Shown one piece after another: positions 8,061-19,061 of a DNA stretch of 64,000 bases. Positions within the stretch are counted from its first letter, which is position 1; each line of letters opens with the position of its first letter. Made by a program: the position numbers and the translations under genes. Source of the stretch: JBDIAG01 sp047974565 (GTDB lineage: Bacteria; Actinomycetota; Actinomycetes; Actinomycetales; CAWJMD01); NCBI GenBank assembly GCA_047974565.1, contig JBKECN010000057.1:62001-126000 (forward strand). The letters are read 5' to 3'. Under the pieces are notes generated by a model. It had not been told where the DNA came from, made no database searches, and saw nothing but the letters and a program-made list of their open reading frames with translations.

Positions 8061-8525
8061 TCAGGCGTCGTCGTCCTCATCCGGCGAGGGTGGGCGACGA
8101 CACCACCGCTCGACCACCAGACCGGCCGAACACAATGCCAGGGACGCCAGGGTGGCCGCCATCGCCTGCTCGAATCGGGCCAGCCTGGGCTCGATCTCCA
8201 GGTCGGTGACCAGGCCCACCCCGAGCCCGAAGTACCACCCGGTGAAGATGGCCCCGGCATAGCCGGCAGCCTTGGCCAAGGCCACGGTCCGGGTGGCCCG
8301 CAGCGGGTCGAGTCGTTTCGTCGTGGGGGTCCGCTCACCACGGGTCCAGCGTCGCACCGGTAGCCCGAGCACGACGAGGACGACGGCCATCGTCAGCAGT
8401 ACCACCGGGGTGGACCACGGGATCGGCAAGGCGTCCAGACCCGCGGAGGTCATCCACCAGGCCACCAGAGCGCCCAGCAGCGCCCCGGCCACCGCCAGGG
8501 CGGCCAGCGACCTCGCCCGGATCAC
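8061..8525 (-). CDS. DUF3180 membrane protein
   Basis: A 154-residue integral membrane protein with four hydrophobic segments (about residues 5-25, 38-55, 83-105 and 120-140) and an acidic C-terminus PDEDDDA. It matches the actinobacterial DUF3180 family, which characteristically follows folK. Its ATG overlaps the folK stop (ATGA), so it is translationally coupled to the folate genes. The function is unknown. Confidence 0.85.
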   Translation of the reverse strand: MIRARSLAALAVAGALLGALVAWWMTSAGLDALPIPWSTPVVLLTMAVVLVVLGLPVRRWTRGERTPTTKRLDPLRATRTVALAKAAGYAGAIFTGWYFGLGVGLVTDLEIEPRLARFEQAMAATLASLALCSAGLVVERWCRRPPSPDEDDDA

Positions 8526-9064
8526 GACATTCGACGGCGGCGCGGGCGGCGGTGCGGACGCACCCCGAGCCGGTCGTTGGCGGCCGCTGCCAGCGTGGCC
8601 ACGGAGCCACCCTGCGGCCCCGGCAGGTGCGCGTCGGGGTCCAGTTGCGCCCAGGGCACGAGCACGAAGGCCCGCTCATGGGCGCGTGGGTGCGGCACGG
8701 TGAGCCGCTCGTCGTCGTCGACGAGTTCGCCGTAGGTGATGATGTCGATGTCGAGAGTGCGCGGCCCCCAACGCACCACGCGTGACCGGTCGAACTGGGC
8801 CTCGATCTCCTGGCAGGCCCACAGGAGTTCCATCGCGCTGAGTTCACACGCGCACTGCAGCACCGCGTTGAGGTAGGTGGGTTGGCCGGCCGGGCCGCCG
8901 ACCGGATCGGTCTCCACCACTTGAGATCGGCCCAGCACCTGCAGCCCGGGGACGGCGTTGAGTGCGGCCACCGCCCCGGTCAGGTTGGCGTCCCGGTCAC
9001 CGAGGTTGGAGCCGATCGCCAGCACCACCGGGACCGGGCCGGTGGGCTCTCGGGAGGGAGTCAT
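8522..9064 (-). CDS. folK: 2-amino-4-hydroxy-6-hydroxymethyldihydropteridine pyrophosphokinase
   Basis: HPPK transfers pyrophosphate from ATP to 6-hydroxymethyl-dihydropterin, the step before dihydropteroate synthase. The 180-residue protein shows LAIGSNLGDRDANL near the N-terminus, the substrate-binding RWGPRTLDIDII block with its Asp pair, and LTVPHPRAHERAFVLVP. The start at MTPSREP overlaps the folB stop in an ATGA. The C-terminus is Arg-rich (RPHRRPRRRR). It is the fourth folate gene of the run. Confidence 0.95.
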   Translation of the reverse strand: MTPSREPTGPVPVVLAIGSNLGDRDANLTGAVAALNAVPGLQVLGRSQVVETDPVGGPAGQPTYLNAVLQCACELSAMELLWACQEIEAQFDRSRVVRWGPRTLDIDIITYGELVDDDERLTVPHPRAHERAFVLVPWAQLDPDAHLPGPQGGSVATLAAAANDRLGVRPHRRPRRRRMS

Positions 9065-9438
9065 GATCTGCTCCGACGGATTCGTAGGACAACGTCGTCG
9101 AAAGGCACCGGAATCGGTGCCGCGGGCTTGTGCACCGCCACCTCGACCGCTCGCACCCCGGCGAAACCGAGGCACGTGGTCGCGATGCGGTCGGCGAGCG
9201 TCTCGATGAGGTTGACCGGTGAGCCTGCGACCTGTTCGTGTACCGCCACCGCGACCGCGCCGTAGTCGACGGTATCGGCCAGGTCATCCGAGCGGGCGGC
9301 CGGGTCGGTGTCCACGTCCAGTCGCAGGTCCACGACGAACTCCTGACCGTCGCGCCGTTCGTCCTCGAAGACCCCGTGTCGCCCGAATGCTCGCAGGCCA
9401 CGCAGTTCGATCCGGTCGGACCCGCCCCGCTCGTTCAT
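9061..9438 (-). CDS. folB: Dihydroneopterin aldolase
   Basis: FolB cleaves dihydroneopterin to 6-hydroxymethyl-dihydropterin and glycolaldehyde. The 125-residue chain has IELRGLRAFGRHGVFEDER (the GxHGV substrate motif), DTVDYGAVAVAV and NLIETLADRIA, all characteristic of the tunnel-fold aldolase. The start at MNERGGSD is chosen because the family begins just before 'DRI.L.GL'. It lies 28 nt after folP and overlaps folK by 4 nt. Confidence 0.94.
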   Translation of the reverse strand: MNERGGSDRIELRGLRAFGRHGVFEDERRDGQEFVVDLRLDVDTDPAARSDDLADTVDYGAVAVAVHEQVAGSPVNLIETLADRIATTCLGFAGVRAVEVAVHKPAAPIPVPFDDVVLRIRRSRS

Positions 9439-9466
9439 CGCCTCACTCGTCTCATCGCCAGGCCGG

Positions 9467-10339
9467 TCATCGACCGGCTCGCCAGGCCTGGGCCACGGCG
9501 ACGGCCGCGACGTTCGCGGGCACCTCGTGCACGCGTACCCCCCAGGCCCCGGCCTGCGCGGCCAGCGCCGTGGTGGCGGCGGTGGCGTGGTCCCGCTCAC
9601 CCGGGGCGACCGGAGCCGCGTCCGGGTCCCCCAGCTGCCCCAGGAAGCGCTTGCGGGAGGTCCCCACCAGCAACGGCAAGCCGAGCGTGATCAGCAGGTC
9701 GAGGTGGGCCAGCACGGCCCAGTTGTGGGCGGCGGTCTTGGCGAAGCCGATGCCTGGGTCCAGCACCAGCAACTCCGGGCTGAGCCCGGTGCGCACGAGT
9801 TCGTCCACCCGGGAACTGAGTTCGGCCAGGACGGCCGCCGGGGCACCGCCCGGTCCGTCGTACCGGGCGAGGGAGTCCATCGTCGCCGAGTGACCGCGCC
9901 AGTGCATGGCCACATAGGTCACGTCGGCGTCCGCGGCCACCCGGGGCAGCGCTGGGTCGGCGAGGCCGCCACTGACGTCGTTGACCATCACCGCACCGGC
10001 CTGCACGGCGGCGACCGCCGTAGCGGCCCGCATGGTGTCCACACTCACCCGGACTCCGCCGGCGACCAGCCCTTCGATCACCGGCAGCACCCGCCGGATC
10101 TCCTCCTGCGGGGATACCCGGGCAGCCCCGGGCCGGGTCGACTCTCCACCCACGTCGAGCAGATCAGCCCCTTGAGCGACGAGTTCCAGACCGTGCTCGA
10201 TCGCGACATCGGGATCGAACCACGCCCCACCGTCGGAGAACGAATCCGGAGTGACGTTGACGACGCCCATCACCAGGCACCGTCCACCCACCCCGCGAGT
10301 CAGCTCGGCGGGGGTGATCCGGCCGGGCGTGAGCCCCAT
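9467..10339 (-). CDS. folP: Dihydropteroate synthase
   Basis: DHPS condenses 6-hydroxymethyl-dihydropterin pyrophosphate with p-aminobenzoate and is the sulfonamide target. The 290-residue TIM-barrel protein shows MGVVNVTPDSFSDGG, DLLDVGGESTRPGA, VNDVSGG, LDPGIGFAKT and the phosphate-binding LLVGTSRKRFL. ATG and the folE stop share a base (TGATG), so folE and folP are coupled. Confidence 0.96.
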   Translation of the reverse strand: MGLTPGRITPAELTRGVGGRCLVMGVVNVTPDSFSDGGAWFDPDVAIEHGLELVAQGADLLDVGGESTRPGAARVSPQEEIRRVLPVIEGLVAGGVRVSVDTMRAATAVAAVQAGAVMVNDVSGGLADPALPRVAADADVTYVAMHWRGHSATMDSLARYDGPGGAPAAVLAELSSRVDELVRTGLSPELLVLDPGIGFAKTAAHNWAVLAHLDLLITLGLPLLVGTSRKRFLGQLGDPDAAPVAPGERDHATAATTALAAQAGAWGVRVHEVPANVAAVAVAQAWRAGR

Positions 10340-10925
10340 CAGCCCCGGCCAAGGATGAGACTGAGCGCCTCGGCGCGGGTGGCGGCGTCCCGCATCGAAC
10401 CGCGCATCGCCGAGGTAACCGTCTTGGCTCCCGGCTTGCGCACACCTCGCATCGACATGCACAGATGCTCGCACTCGATGACGACGATCGCGCCGCGCGG
10501 TTGCAGCGCGGTCATGATCGCGTCGGCGACCTGGCTGGTCAGGCGCTCCTGCACCTGTGGCCGGCGGGCGTAGCCGTCGACCAGCCGGGCGAACTTGCTC
10601 AGCCCGGCGATCCGGCCGGCCTTGTTCGGCACGTAGCCCACGTGGGCCGTGCCGTGGAAGGGCACCAGGTGATGCTCACAGGTGGAGTAGACCTCGATGT
10701 CCTTGATCAGGACCATCTCGTCATGCCCGAGGTCGAAAGTGGTGGAGAGGTGGTCGAGCGGGTCCAGATGCAAGCCACCGAAGATCTCCGCGTACGAGCG
10801 GGCCACCCGGCCGGGGGTGTCCAGCAGCCCGTCCCGGTCCGGGTCCTCGCCGATCCCGATGAGGATCTCCCGCACGGCGCGCTCGATCCGGGGCAGGTCG
10901 ATCGGGCCGCGGGCCACCGGCTCGC

Positions 10926-10929
<4 letters not shown>
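10339..10929 (-). CDS. folE: GTP cyclohydrolase I
   Basis: This enzyme converts GTP to 7,8-dihydroneopterin triphosphate, the first step of folate synthesis. The 196-residue protein has the zinc site at Cys84, His87 (STCEHHLVPF) and Cys157 (CEHLCMSMRGV), plus the catalytic VPxxxGRIxGLSKxARLV block. Its ATG overlaps the ftsH stop (ATGA), putting folate synthesis directly behind the membrane protease in one transcript, a common actinobacterial arrangement. Confidence 0.97.
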
Positions 10930-12980
<2,051 letters not shown>

Positions 12981-13141
12981 CTATGGCAGGGACAGGCCCT
13001 GTCCTTTCCGTGGTCGTCCTGGTGCTGTCGTGCCGTTCCCATGCAAGGGTGCAGTAGGCGTGCACGAAACGGTACACCGCGAGGGTGCACTACATCCCGC
13101 GGTTGGCAACGCCTCAACCCACCCGGACGTTCCCGAGTGGC

Positions 13142-13696
13142 TCACCCGCCGTACACGTGTGGGGCCAGGGTCGCGACGAAGCGCAGGTTGCGGTACCGCT
13201 CGGCGAAGTCCAGTCCGTAGCCGACAACAAACTCGTTGGGGATATCGAAGCCGCAGTAGAGGGGAGTGACCTCCACTTTGGCGGCGTCCGGTTTGCGGAG
13301 CAGGGTGCACACCTCCACCGAGGCCGGACCGCGCGAGGCGAGGTTCTGGATCAGCCAGGAGAGGGTCAACCCGGAGTCGATGATGTCCTCGACGATAAGC
13401 ACGTGCCGGTTGGAGATGTCGGTGTCCAGGTCCTTGATGATCCGCACCACCCCGGACGATTTGGTGCCGGCACCGTAACTCGACACGGCCATCCAATCCA
13501 TTTCGACCGGAATGTGCAGATGGCGGGCCAAGTCTGCCATCACCATCACCGCGCCCTTGAGCACTCCCACGATGAGCACGTCCCGACCGGCGTAGTCGGC
13601 GTCGATCTGGGCGGCCAATTCGGCCAGCCTCGCCTGCAACCGATCCTCGCTGATCAAGATCCCCGCGAGATCGGTGCCAACATCCTCAGCGTCCAC
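13142..13696 (-). CDS. hpt: Hypoxanthine phosphoribosyltransferase
   Basis: HPRT salvages hypoxanthine and guanine using PRPP. The 184-residue protein shows VLIVGVLKGAVMVMADL, the PRPP motif VLIVEDIIDSGLTL, and the C-terminal FVVGYGLDFAERYRNL. The second of two possible GTG starts is preferred because AGGAGG lies eight nt upstream of it, whereas it abuts the first. The start lies inside the last codons of tilS (11-nt overlap), giving the usual tilS-hpt-ftsH actinobacterial order. Confidence 0.95.
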   Translation of the reverse strand: MDAEDVGTDLAGILISEDRLQARLAELAAQIDADYAGRDVLIVGVLKGAVMVMADLARHLHIPVEMDWMAVSSYGAGTKSSGVVRIIKDLDTDISNRHVLIVEDIIDSGLTLSWLIQNLASRGPASVEVCTLLRKPDAAKVEVTPLYCGFDIPNEFVVGYGLDFAERYRNLRFVATLAPHVYGG

Positions 13697-14975
13697 GCGC
13701 ACCCTCCTGTCGGTTCGTCCGCGGCCCGGACGGGAACAGCCTGCCAGACCGACGGGTCACACTCACCCCACCGGGCAGTGCCACCGTGCCCTGTCCGTGC
13801 CAGTCAACGACCAGAGCGTCCACCGCGAGTACATGAGTGCGGGCCAGCGACCCCGCCGGGCAGCCCAGATCGGCCAGCCAGGCCCGCAGAGCCCGGCGCC
13901 GGATCGCCGTCGGAGCCAGAACCAGGGCCTCGGCCTCCAGGGTGTCCGCTCCGGTCGGCCCGCACACCCGCGCGCTCGCCTTCGCCTGCGGCCGGTCCGG
14001 ACCCACCCGCCCGTCCGACCCGGCGGAACCGTCGATCTCCAAGGAACTGTCGATCTCCACCGAACTGACCGCAGGAACAGGTCCTGGCCGTTGCCGGCGG
14101 TGATCCTCCATGGAACTGTCGATCTCTATGGAACTGTCCGCCCTCGCGGAATCGCTGAGGGGCGCCGCACCCCGACCAGCGAACGCGTCCCGTTCAGCCC
14201 TCCACTCCCCCACCCGCGCGGTGCCCAGCAGATCCGCGGCGAGTTCATCCAGGGCGGCGGTGTCCTCGGCGAGTTGGGCGGCGGTTCGGGCCAGCGCCGC
14301 GGCAACGCCCGGTCCGAGCTCATCCTCCAGGACCGGCAGCACTCGGTGCCGTACTCGGTTGCGGGCGAATCGCGGATCCCGGTTTGCGGGATCGTGCCAG
14401 GCTTGCAGTCCGAGGTCGGCGCACGCCTGGTGCACGAGCGCCCGCGGCACCTCCAGCAGTGGACGGACGTACTGGCCCCGGCGGGCCGGCATCCCGGCCA
14501 GCGAGCGCGCCCCGGATCCGCGGGCCAGGCCTAGCAGCACCTGCTCGGCTTGGTCGTCCAGCGTGTGACCGAGCAGCATCAGCCGGGCGCTCGAGGCCGC
14601 GATCGCCCGCTCGAATGCCCGATACCGAGCGGTGCGGGCGGCAGCTTCAGGTCCCTCACCGGTCGGGGCCACCTGCGCCGCGATCACCAGGACGTGACCC
14701 GCGCCGGCCTGGCGGCAGGCCTGATCGGCCTGTGCGGCGATCTGGGCGGAGTCGGGTTGCAGGCCGTGATCGACGACGACCGCATCGACCCTCAGGCCGA
14801 GCCGGGGGCCTTCGAAAGCGGCTGCGGCGAGCAGCGCGAGGGAGTCGGGGCCGCCGCTACAGCCGACCAGGACGCGGTCGGCCGACTCCAGGGCGGGGCC
14901 CCCGGATTCCAGGTCGGCCAGCACCCGCCGGACGGCGTGACGAACGATGGCCACCGCCGGCGACGGCCCCGGCAT
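13686..14975 (-). CDS. tilS: tRNA(Ile)-lysidine synthase
   Basis: TilS modifies C34 of the CAU-anticodon tRNA-Ile to lysidine so that it reads AUA. The 429-residue protein has the PP-loop SGGPDS at residues 40-45, VVVDHGLQPDS near 67-77, GHTLDDQAEQVLL at 136-148 and the RNRVRHRVLPVLE linker. Residues about 278-340 are an unusual low-complexity insertion in which SSIEIDSS/SSVEIDSSLEID recurs; the DNA there repeats GGAACTGTCGATCTC. The insertion keeps the frame open. The start overlaps the upstream gene's stop by one base. Confidence 0.93.
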   Translation of the reverse strand: MPGPSPAVAIVRHAVRRVLADLESGGPALESADRVLVGCSGGPDSLALLAAAAFEGPRLGLRVDAVVVDHGLQPDSAQIAAQADQACRQAGAGHVLVIAAQVAPTGEGPEAAARTARYRAFERAIAASSARLMLLGHTLDDQAEQVLLGLARGSGARSLAGMPARRGQYVRPLLEVPRALVHQACADLGLQAWHDPANRDPRFARNRVRHRVLPVLEDELGPGVAAALARTAAQLAEDTAALDELAADLLGTARVGEWRAERDAFAGRGAAPLSDSARADSSIEIDSSMEDHRRQRPGPVPAVSSVEIDSSLEIDGSAGSDGRVGPDRPQAKASARVCGPTGADTLEAEALVLAPTAIRRRALRAWLADLGCPAGSLARTHVLAVDALVVDWHGQGTVALPGGVSVTRRSGRLFPSGPRTNRQEGARGR

Positions 14976-16060
14976 CAGTCCAGGACTCGCTGCACCCAGG
15001 CCCGCGGCTGGAGGATCTCCTCGGGCCGGGGCAGGGCGTCCGGGCTCGTCCAGACCTGGTTGAAGCCGTCCATTCCAGCCTCCGCCACCACACCCCGCAC
15101 GAAGATGGCACCGTCCCGGTACTGACGCATCTTGGCCTCCAGCCCCAGCAGCCGACGCAGCAGACGGTCCAGTGCGCCAGCCCCTTGGCGACGTACGGTG
15201 AAGCGATCCCGGATCTGCTTCACCGAGCCGATCACCTCGGGGCCGGCCTCGTCCATCACCACATCGGCGTGACCCTCCAGCAGGCTCATGGTCGCGGTCA
15301 GCTGGGCCAGGTGACGGCGCTGCTCGGGTGTCTGGATGAGGTCCAGCAGGCTGGTGTTGCCGTCGCTACGGACCAGGTCTGGCAGTGCTCGAGCCGCGTT
15401 GGACACCCGCTCGACGACCTCGCCCGGTCGCCCGAGCAGGTCACTGACCAGGGCGCTGCTGGACTCGAGCAGATGGCCACGCAGCCAGTCGCAGGCGGCG
15501 AACTGCACTCGGTGGGTCTCCTCGTGCAGGCAGACCCACAGCCGGAAATCACTCGGGTCCACATCGAGGTCGCGTTCGACCTGGACGATATTGGGGGCCA
15601 CCAGCAACAATCGGCCACCCGCTCCGGTGACGCTTGACGGGCCGGCGATGTCGTACTGGCCGAGGACCCGGCTGCCTAGGAAGGCCAGTAACGCCCCGAC
15701 TTCGCTGCCGGTGGCCTTGCGGCCGACCGCGAGCACCCCGGGGTTGGTGCCCGGACGCGCCTTCATCGCCTGGTCTACCGCCGGGGCGAGGATGGCACGG
15801 AAGGCGTCGGCGTTGGCTTGAACCCAACCGCGGCGGTCGACCACGAGCACCCCGTCGCCGGGCTTGGCCCGCAGGCCTGTGACGGCTTGGACATGCCCGG
15901 TCGAGGCGACGGCGTCGGCGCGCAGTTCGTCGACCACCTCGCGGGCCTGGCGGGCGTCCACCTTGGGCCCGGGGCGCAGCAACCCGCGAGCCACGGTGAC
16001 CGCCAGCGGGAAGTCGATGAGGGAGTCGACCGCGGTGTGGTCGATCGGCTGCGTCGTCAT
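14975..16060 (-). CDS. Zinc-dependent metalloprotease-like protein (DUF2342, 'F420 biosynthesis associated')
   Basis: A 361-residue protein of the actinobacterial DUF2342 family, which sits between dacB and tilS in many genomes. It contains a potential metal site LHEETHRVQF (HExxH) near residue 200 and a later LLEGHADVVMDEAG helix that could supply a third ligand. Automated names link the family to coenzyme F420 synthesis through co-occurrence only; no substrate is established. The start at MTTQPIDHT avoids an unlikely Gly/Arg-rich extension. It is coupled to tilS by a one-base overlap. Confidence 0.85.
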   Translation of the reverse strand: MTTQPIDHTAVDSLIDFPLAVTVARGLLRPGPKVDARQAREVVDELRADAVASTGHVQAVTGLRAKPGDGVLVVDRRGWVQANADAFRAILAPAVDQAMKARPGTNPGVLAVGRKATGSEVGALLAFLGSRVLGQYDIAGPSSVTGAGGRLLLVAPNIVQVERDLDVDPSDFRLWVCLHEETHRVQFAACDWLRGHLLESSSALVSDLLGRPGEVVERVSNAARALPDLVRSDGNTSLLDLIQTPEQRRHLAQLTATMSLLEGHADVVMDEAGPEVIGSVKQIRDRFTVRRQGAGALDRLLRRLLGLEAKMRQYRDGAIFVRGVVAEAGMDGFNQVWTSPDALPRPEEILQPRAWVQRVLD

Positions 16061-16153
16061 CGAGCCACCGTAGCCCGCGCCGCCGGTTCCGGGCCGGTAT
16101 CTGGGCCGTGCACGCCCATCCCCGTACTTCCCGCTATGCACACACCCACGAGG

Positions 16154-17635
16154 CTATCCACACACACACGCGGCGACCCCGGCGGCTAGCCGGTCCAGTG
16201 CCTGGCGAGCGGGTTCGGTGGCTGGCACCTGGTCGGCGAGGAAGGCGAAGGTGACCAACCGTCCGTCGGCGGTGGTGGTCTGCCCCGCCAGCGCCGAGAC
16301 CCGGCTCAGCGAACCGGTTTTGGCGCGCACCAGGCCGGTGGCCGCAGCTGCGCCGGTGGACTCGCCGAAGCGGTCGGACAGCGATCCGGTCAGGCCTGCC
16401 ACCGGCAGACCACGCACCAGCGGACGCAGTTGCGGTGCATCTGAGGAGCCAGCCATCGCCAGGGTCTGAGCCAGCACCGAGGCGGTGAGCGCCGAGCCGT
16501 CGGACATGCCCGAGCCGTCCGCCAGGGTGCAGCCCGTGACGTCTACTCCCAGGCTCGCCACCGACGTGAGTACGGCCTGCCCTCCGGACGCGAAGCCGGG
16601 TGGCTGGCCGGCGGAAATGGCGACCAGCCGGGACAATGCCTCGGCGGCGTTGTTGTCGCTGGCCGCGAGCAGGTATCCGACGAGTTGCGAGACGGGGGCG
16701 GAGCTGATCCGGGCGAGTTCGTCGGCCTCGGCGGGGGCCGCTCGTCGGGTGGTGGCGCCGTCCACGACCACACCGTGCTCGCCCAAGGCCGCCGCGAAGC
16801 GCACCGCAGCCGCCAGCCCCGGGTCGGCGACCCGGGGTGAGTAGTTCTCGTCGCCGGTACGCCCGGCATTGATCGCCAGGCCCGTCACAGGTGCCACGAA
16901 GCCGTTGCTGAGATCGGCGTTGGCCCAGCCTGGGCCCATCGACTCGCTGGGACCTGGAGCCCCCTGTGACGGCGCGTCCCAGCCCAGGCCGCCGAGGATG
17001 GAGTCGTCGAGGTAGACCCGTACGCTCGGGTGGTTCTGGGCCTGTAGAGCGGCGGCGGTCTGGGCAGCCAGATCGTCCAGACCGGCTCGTCCGTTCACCG
17101 CGTCCGGGTCGGACTCACCGGCGGCGAGCAGCACGTCCCCGCCGGCGACCAGGGTGATCTGATCCGAACCGGGCGATCCGACCACCGTGGTGTCCAAGGT
17201 GGTGTCAGGCCCCAGGACGGTCAGCGCAGCCGCCGAGGTGAGCACCTTGGTGACGGAGGCGGGTTCGTGGGGAGCAGCGGCGGAGGAGTCGAGGAGGACC
17301 TGGCCGGTGTCAGCATCCACCACCGTGGCACCTACCGAGGGCCCGAGCGCCGGGTCGGCAAGCAGTGGAGCCAATGCGGCTGAAGCAGCCGCGGGATCGG
17401 GTGGTCCAGCCGAGACGGGCAGTGCCGCCAATGCAGGAGCACCAAGGTCGACAGGGGTGGCGGCGGGAGCGGGCTCGATCGTCGGGTACGGCTGGGGCGC
17501 AGGGTCGGTGGTGAGCCATCCCGGCACCTCACCGCGCAGGTCGGCCTGCACATACCAGCCCAGGCCGCCGAGCAGGGCGATCACGAGGAAGGCGACGAGG
17601 AAGGTCCGGGTGACGGCGCCCTGGTCGTCAGTCAT
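16154..17635 (-). CDS. dacB: D-alanyl-D-alanine carboxypeptidase/endopeptidase (PBP4, peptidase S13)
   Basis: A 493-residue penicillin-binding protein that trims or cleaves peptidoglycan cross-links outside the membrane. It has one N-terminal signal anchor (FLVAFLVIALLGGLGWYV, residues about 11-28), a Pro-rich linker, then the three active-site motifs of S13: SVTK, SDNN and KTGSL. The start is preceded by AAAGGAGG at good spacing. It opens the long leftward housekeeping run. Confidence 0.94.
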   Translation of the reverse strand: MTDDQGAVTRTFLVAFLVIALLGGLGWYVQADLRGEVPGWLTTDPAPQPYPTIEPAPAATPVDLGAPALAALPVSAGPPDPAAASAALAPLLADPALGPSVGATVVDADTGQVLLDSSAAAPHEPASVTKVLTSAAALTVLGPDTTLDTTVVGSPGSDQITLVAGGDVLLAAGESDPDAVNGRAGLDDLAAQTAAALQAQNHPSVRVYLDDSILGGLGWDAPSQGAPGPSESMGPGWANADLSNGFVAPVTGLAINAGRTGDENYSPRVADPGLAAAVRFAAALGEHGVVVDGATTRRAAPAEADELARISSAPVSQLVGYLLAASDNNAAEALSRLVAISAGQPPGFASGGQAVLTSVASLGVDVTGCTLADGSGMSDGSALTASVLAQTLAMAGSSDAPQLRPLVRGLPVAGLTGSLSDRFGESTGAAAATGLVRAKTGSLSRVSALAGQTTTADGRLVTFAFLADQVPATEPARQALDRLAAGVAACVCG

Positions 17636-18029
17636 GCTCTGGCCCTCCTTTCGCTCTCCGTCACTGTGCCCGCTCTTGGTCCCCGTGCCCACTCTTCGTC
17701 ACCGTGCCGGCGCGACAACCCGGCACGGGCCTGGCGTCCGGCCCCATCCCAGGAAGGCCTCATCCCTGAAACCTCACATCACAAGCTTGTCCGACCTAAC
17801 CGACTTCACCAGGCCTGAGCCTCGTCTCGCCCGGTCAGGTCACTACGACCAAGCGATACCGACTCACTCAGACCAACCAGGACGACAAATCGGTAGCGAT
17901 CTCACCCGGGGGTAGGCGTCGACGCGCCCGAACGGATAGCGTCTGGGAATGCTGGCGTAGGGGAGACTAACCGCAGACTGCTGCGTGTCGGTCTCCCAAC
18001 CCCTCCTGTCCCCTGATGGAAGGCACCCG
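17636..18029. promoter_or_regulatory. Divergent dacB / ppa intergenic region with leader hairpin
   Basis: The gap holds the promoters of dacB (leftward) and ppa (rightward). A nested stem lies in the ppa leader: GGGAGAC (17961-17967) pairs with GTCTCCC (17991-17997), enclosing CGCAG (17972-17976) paired with CTGCG (17981-17985). The ppa Shine-Dalgarno GGAAGG follows about 20 nt later. Near 17670-17705 a GTGCCC(G/A)CTCTT(G/C)GTC segment is repeated twice. No gene is visible. Confidence 0.5.
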
Positions 18030-18521
18030 ATGCTTGAGTTCAACGTGACGATCGAGATTCCCCGTGGCACCCGAAACAAGTACGAGGTCGACCACGAGTC
18101 GGGCCGAATCATGCTCGACCGCACGTTGTTCACAGCCACCAGATACCCCTCGGACTACGGCTTCATCGACGACACCCTCGGCGAGGATGGCGATCCGCTG
18201 GATGCCCTCGTGCTCATCGACGAGCCCACGTTCCCCGGGTGCCTGATCAAGTGCCGGGCGATCGGCATGTTCCACATGCGCGACGAGGCGGGCGGCGACG
18301 ACAAGGTGCTCTGCGTACCGGCGGGAGACCCTCGGCTGGACCCCATTCAGGACCTGGAGGACATCTCCGAGTTCCACCGCCTGGAGATCCAGCACTTCTT
18401 CGAGATCTACAAGGACCTTGAGCCGGGCAAGTCGGTTGAAGGGGCACATTGGGCCGGACGGCTCGAGGCCGAGGAAGAGATCCACGCGTCATTCCAGCGA
18501 CTGAAGGATCAGGGGCACTGA
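18030..18521 (+). CDS. ppa: Inorganic pyrophosphatase, family I
   Basis: This enzyme hydrolyses pyrophosphate released by biosynthetic reactions. The 163-residue protein starts MLEFNVTIEIPRGTRNKYEVD and contains DYGFIDDTLGEDGDPLDALVL, the acidic metal-binding signature, followed by DDKVLCVP and DPR. The start is supported by GGAAGG upstream. The C-terminal region is His/Glu-rich, as in other actinobacterial Ppa proteins. Its stop shares a base with the downstream acetyltransferase ATG. Confidence 0.96.
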   Translation: MLEFNVTIEIPRGTRNKYEVDHESGRIMLDRTLFTATRYPSDYGFIDDTLGEDGDPLDALVLIDEPTFPGCLIKCRAIGMFHMRDEAGGDDKVLCVPAGDPRLDPIQDLEDISEFHRLEIQHFFEIYKDLEPGKSVEGAHWAGRLEAEEEIHASFQRLKDQGH

Positions 18522-19042
18522 TGGCTGACATCGAGATTCGCGCGCTGACCGAGGACGACTGGGGGGTCTTCCGCGAGGTAAGGCTCATGGCACTGCGAGA
18601 CTCGCCCGAGGCCTTCGTGGCCACCGCCGCGGAAGAGGAGTCCTTCCCGGAGTCCGAGTGGCGCGACCGAATGACCCGCTCCTCCCGGTTCGTCGCCGAG
18701 GACGGGCAGGACGTGATCGGCGTGGTGAGCCTGCGTACGTCCCAGATCACCACCCAGGACACTGAACTGGACGATCTCAACGCGGCCGAGGTCTTCGGGC
18801 TCTGGGTTGAGCCGGGCCACCGCGGCGCAGGCACGCCGGCGCAGTTGATCGATGCCGCCGCCAACCGGGCCCGCGCCTATGGCATCAGCCACCTCGTCTA
18901 CTGGGTGGGGGTGGACAACGCCCGAGCCGTGGCCTTCGCCAGCGGCTACGGCTTCCGCCCCACCGACTCCAGACGTGAGGCGCGCACCGCGGGCGTCGAG
19001 GGCGGCACCGAGGCCGCCATGGTGTTTCCGCTGGCGCGCTGA
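18521..19042 (+). CDS. GNAT-family N-acetyltransferase
   Basis: A 173-residue GNAT protein: IRALTEDDWGVFREVRLMALRDSPEAF (beta1/alpha1), acetyl-CoA pyrophosphate loop region VEPGHRGAGTPAQLIDAA (the usual R/Q-x-x-G-x-G/A pattern as HRGAGT), and a final VGVDNARAVAFASGYGFRP motif. The acceptor is unknown. It is translationally coupled to ppa (TGATG) and converges with the NlpC/P60 gene. Confidence 0.85.
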   Translation: MADIEIRALTEDDWGVFREVRLMALRDSPEAFVATAAEEESFPESEWRDRMTRSSRFVAEDGQDVIGVVSLRTSQITTQDTELDDLNAAEVFGLWVEPGHRGAGTPAQLIDAAANRARAYGISHLVYWVGVDNARAVAFASGYGFRPTDSRREARTAGVEGGTEAAMVFPLAR

Positions 19043-19061
19043 ATCGCCGACGCGAGTCGGC

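Noticed and set aside
12981..13141. Small gene between hpt and ftsH
   Set aside because: Short frames overlap with no ribosome-binding site or recognisable sequence; treated as the ftsH promoter region.
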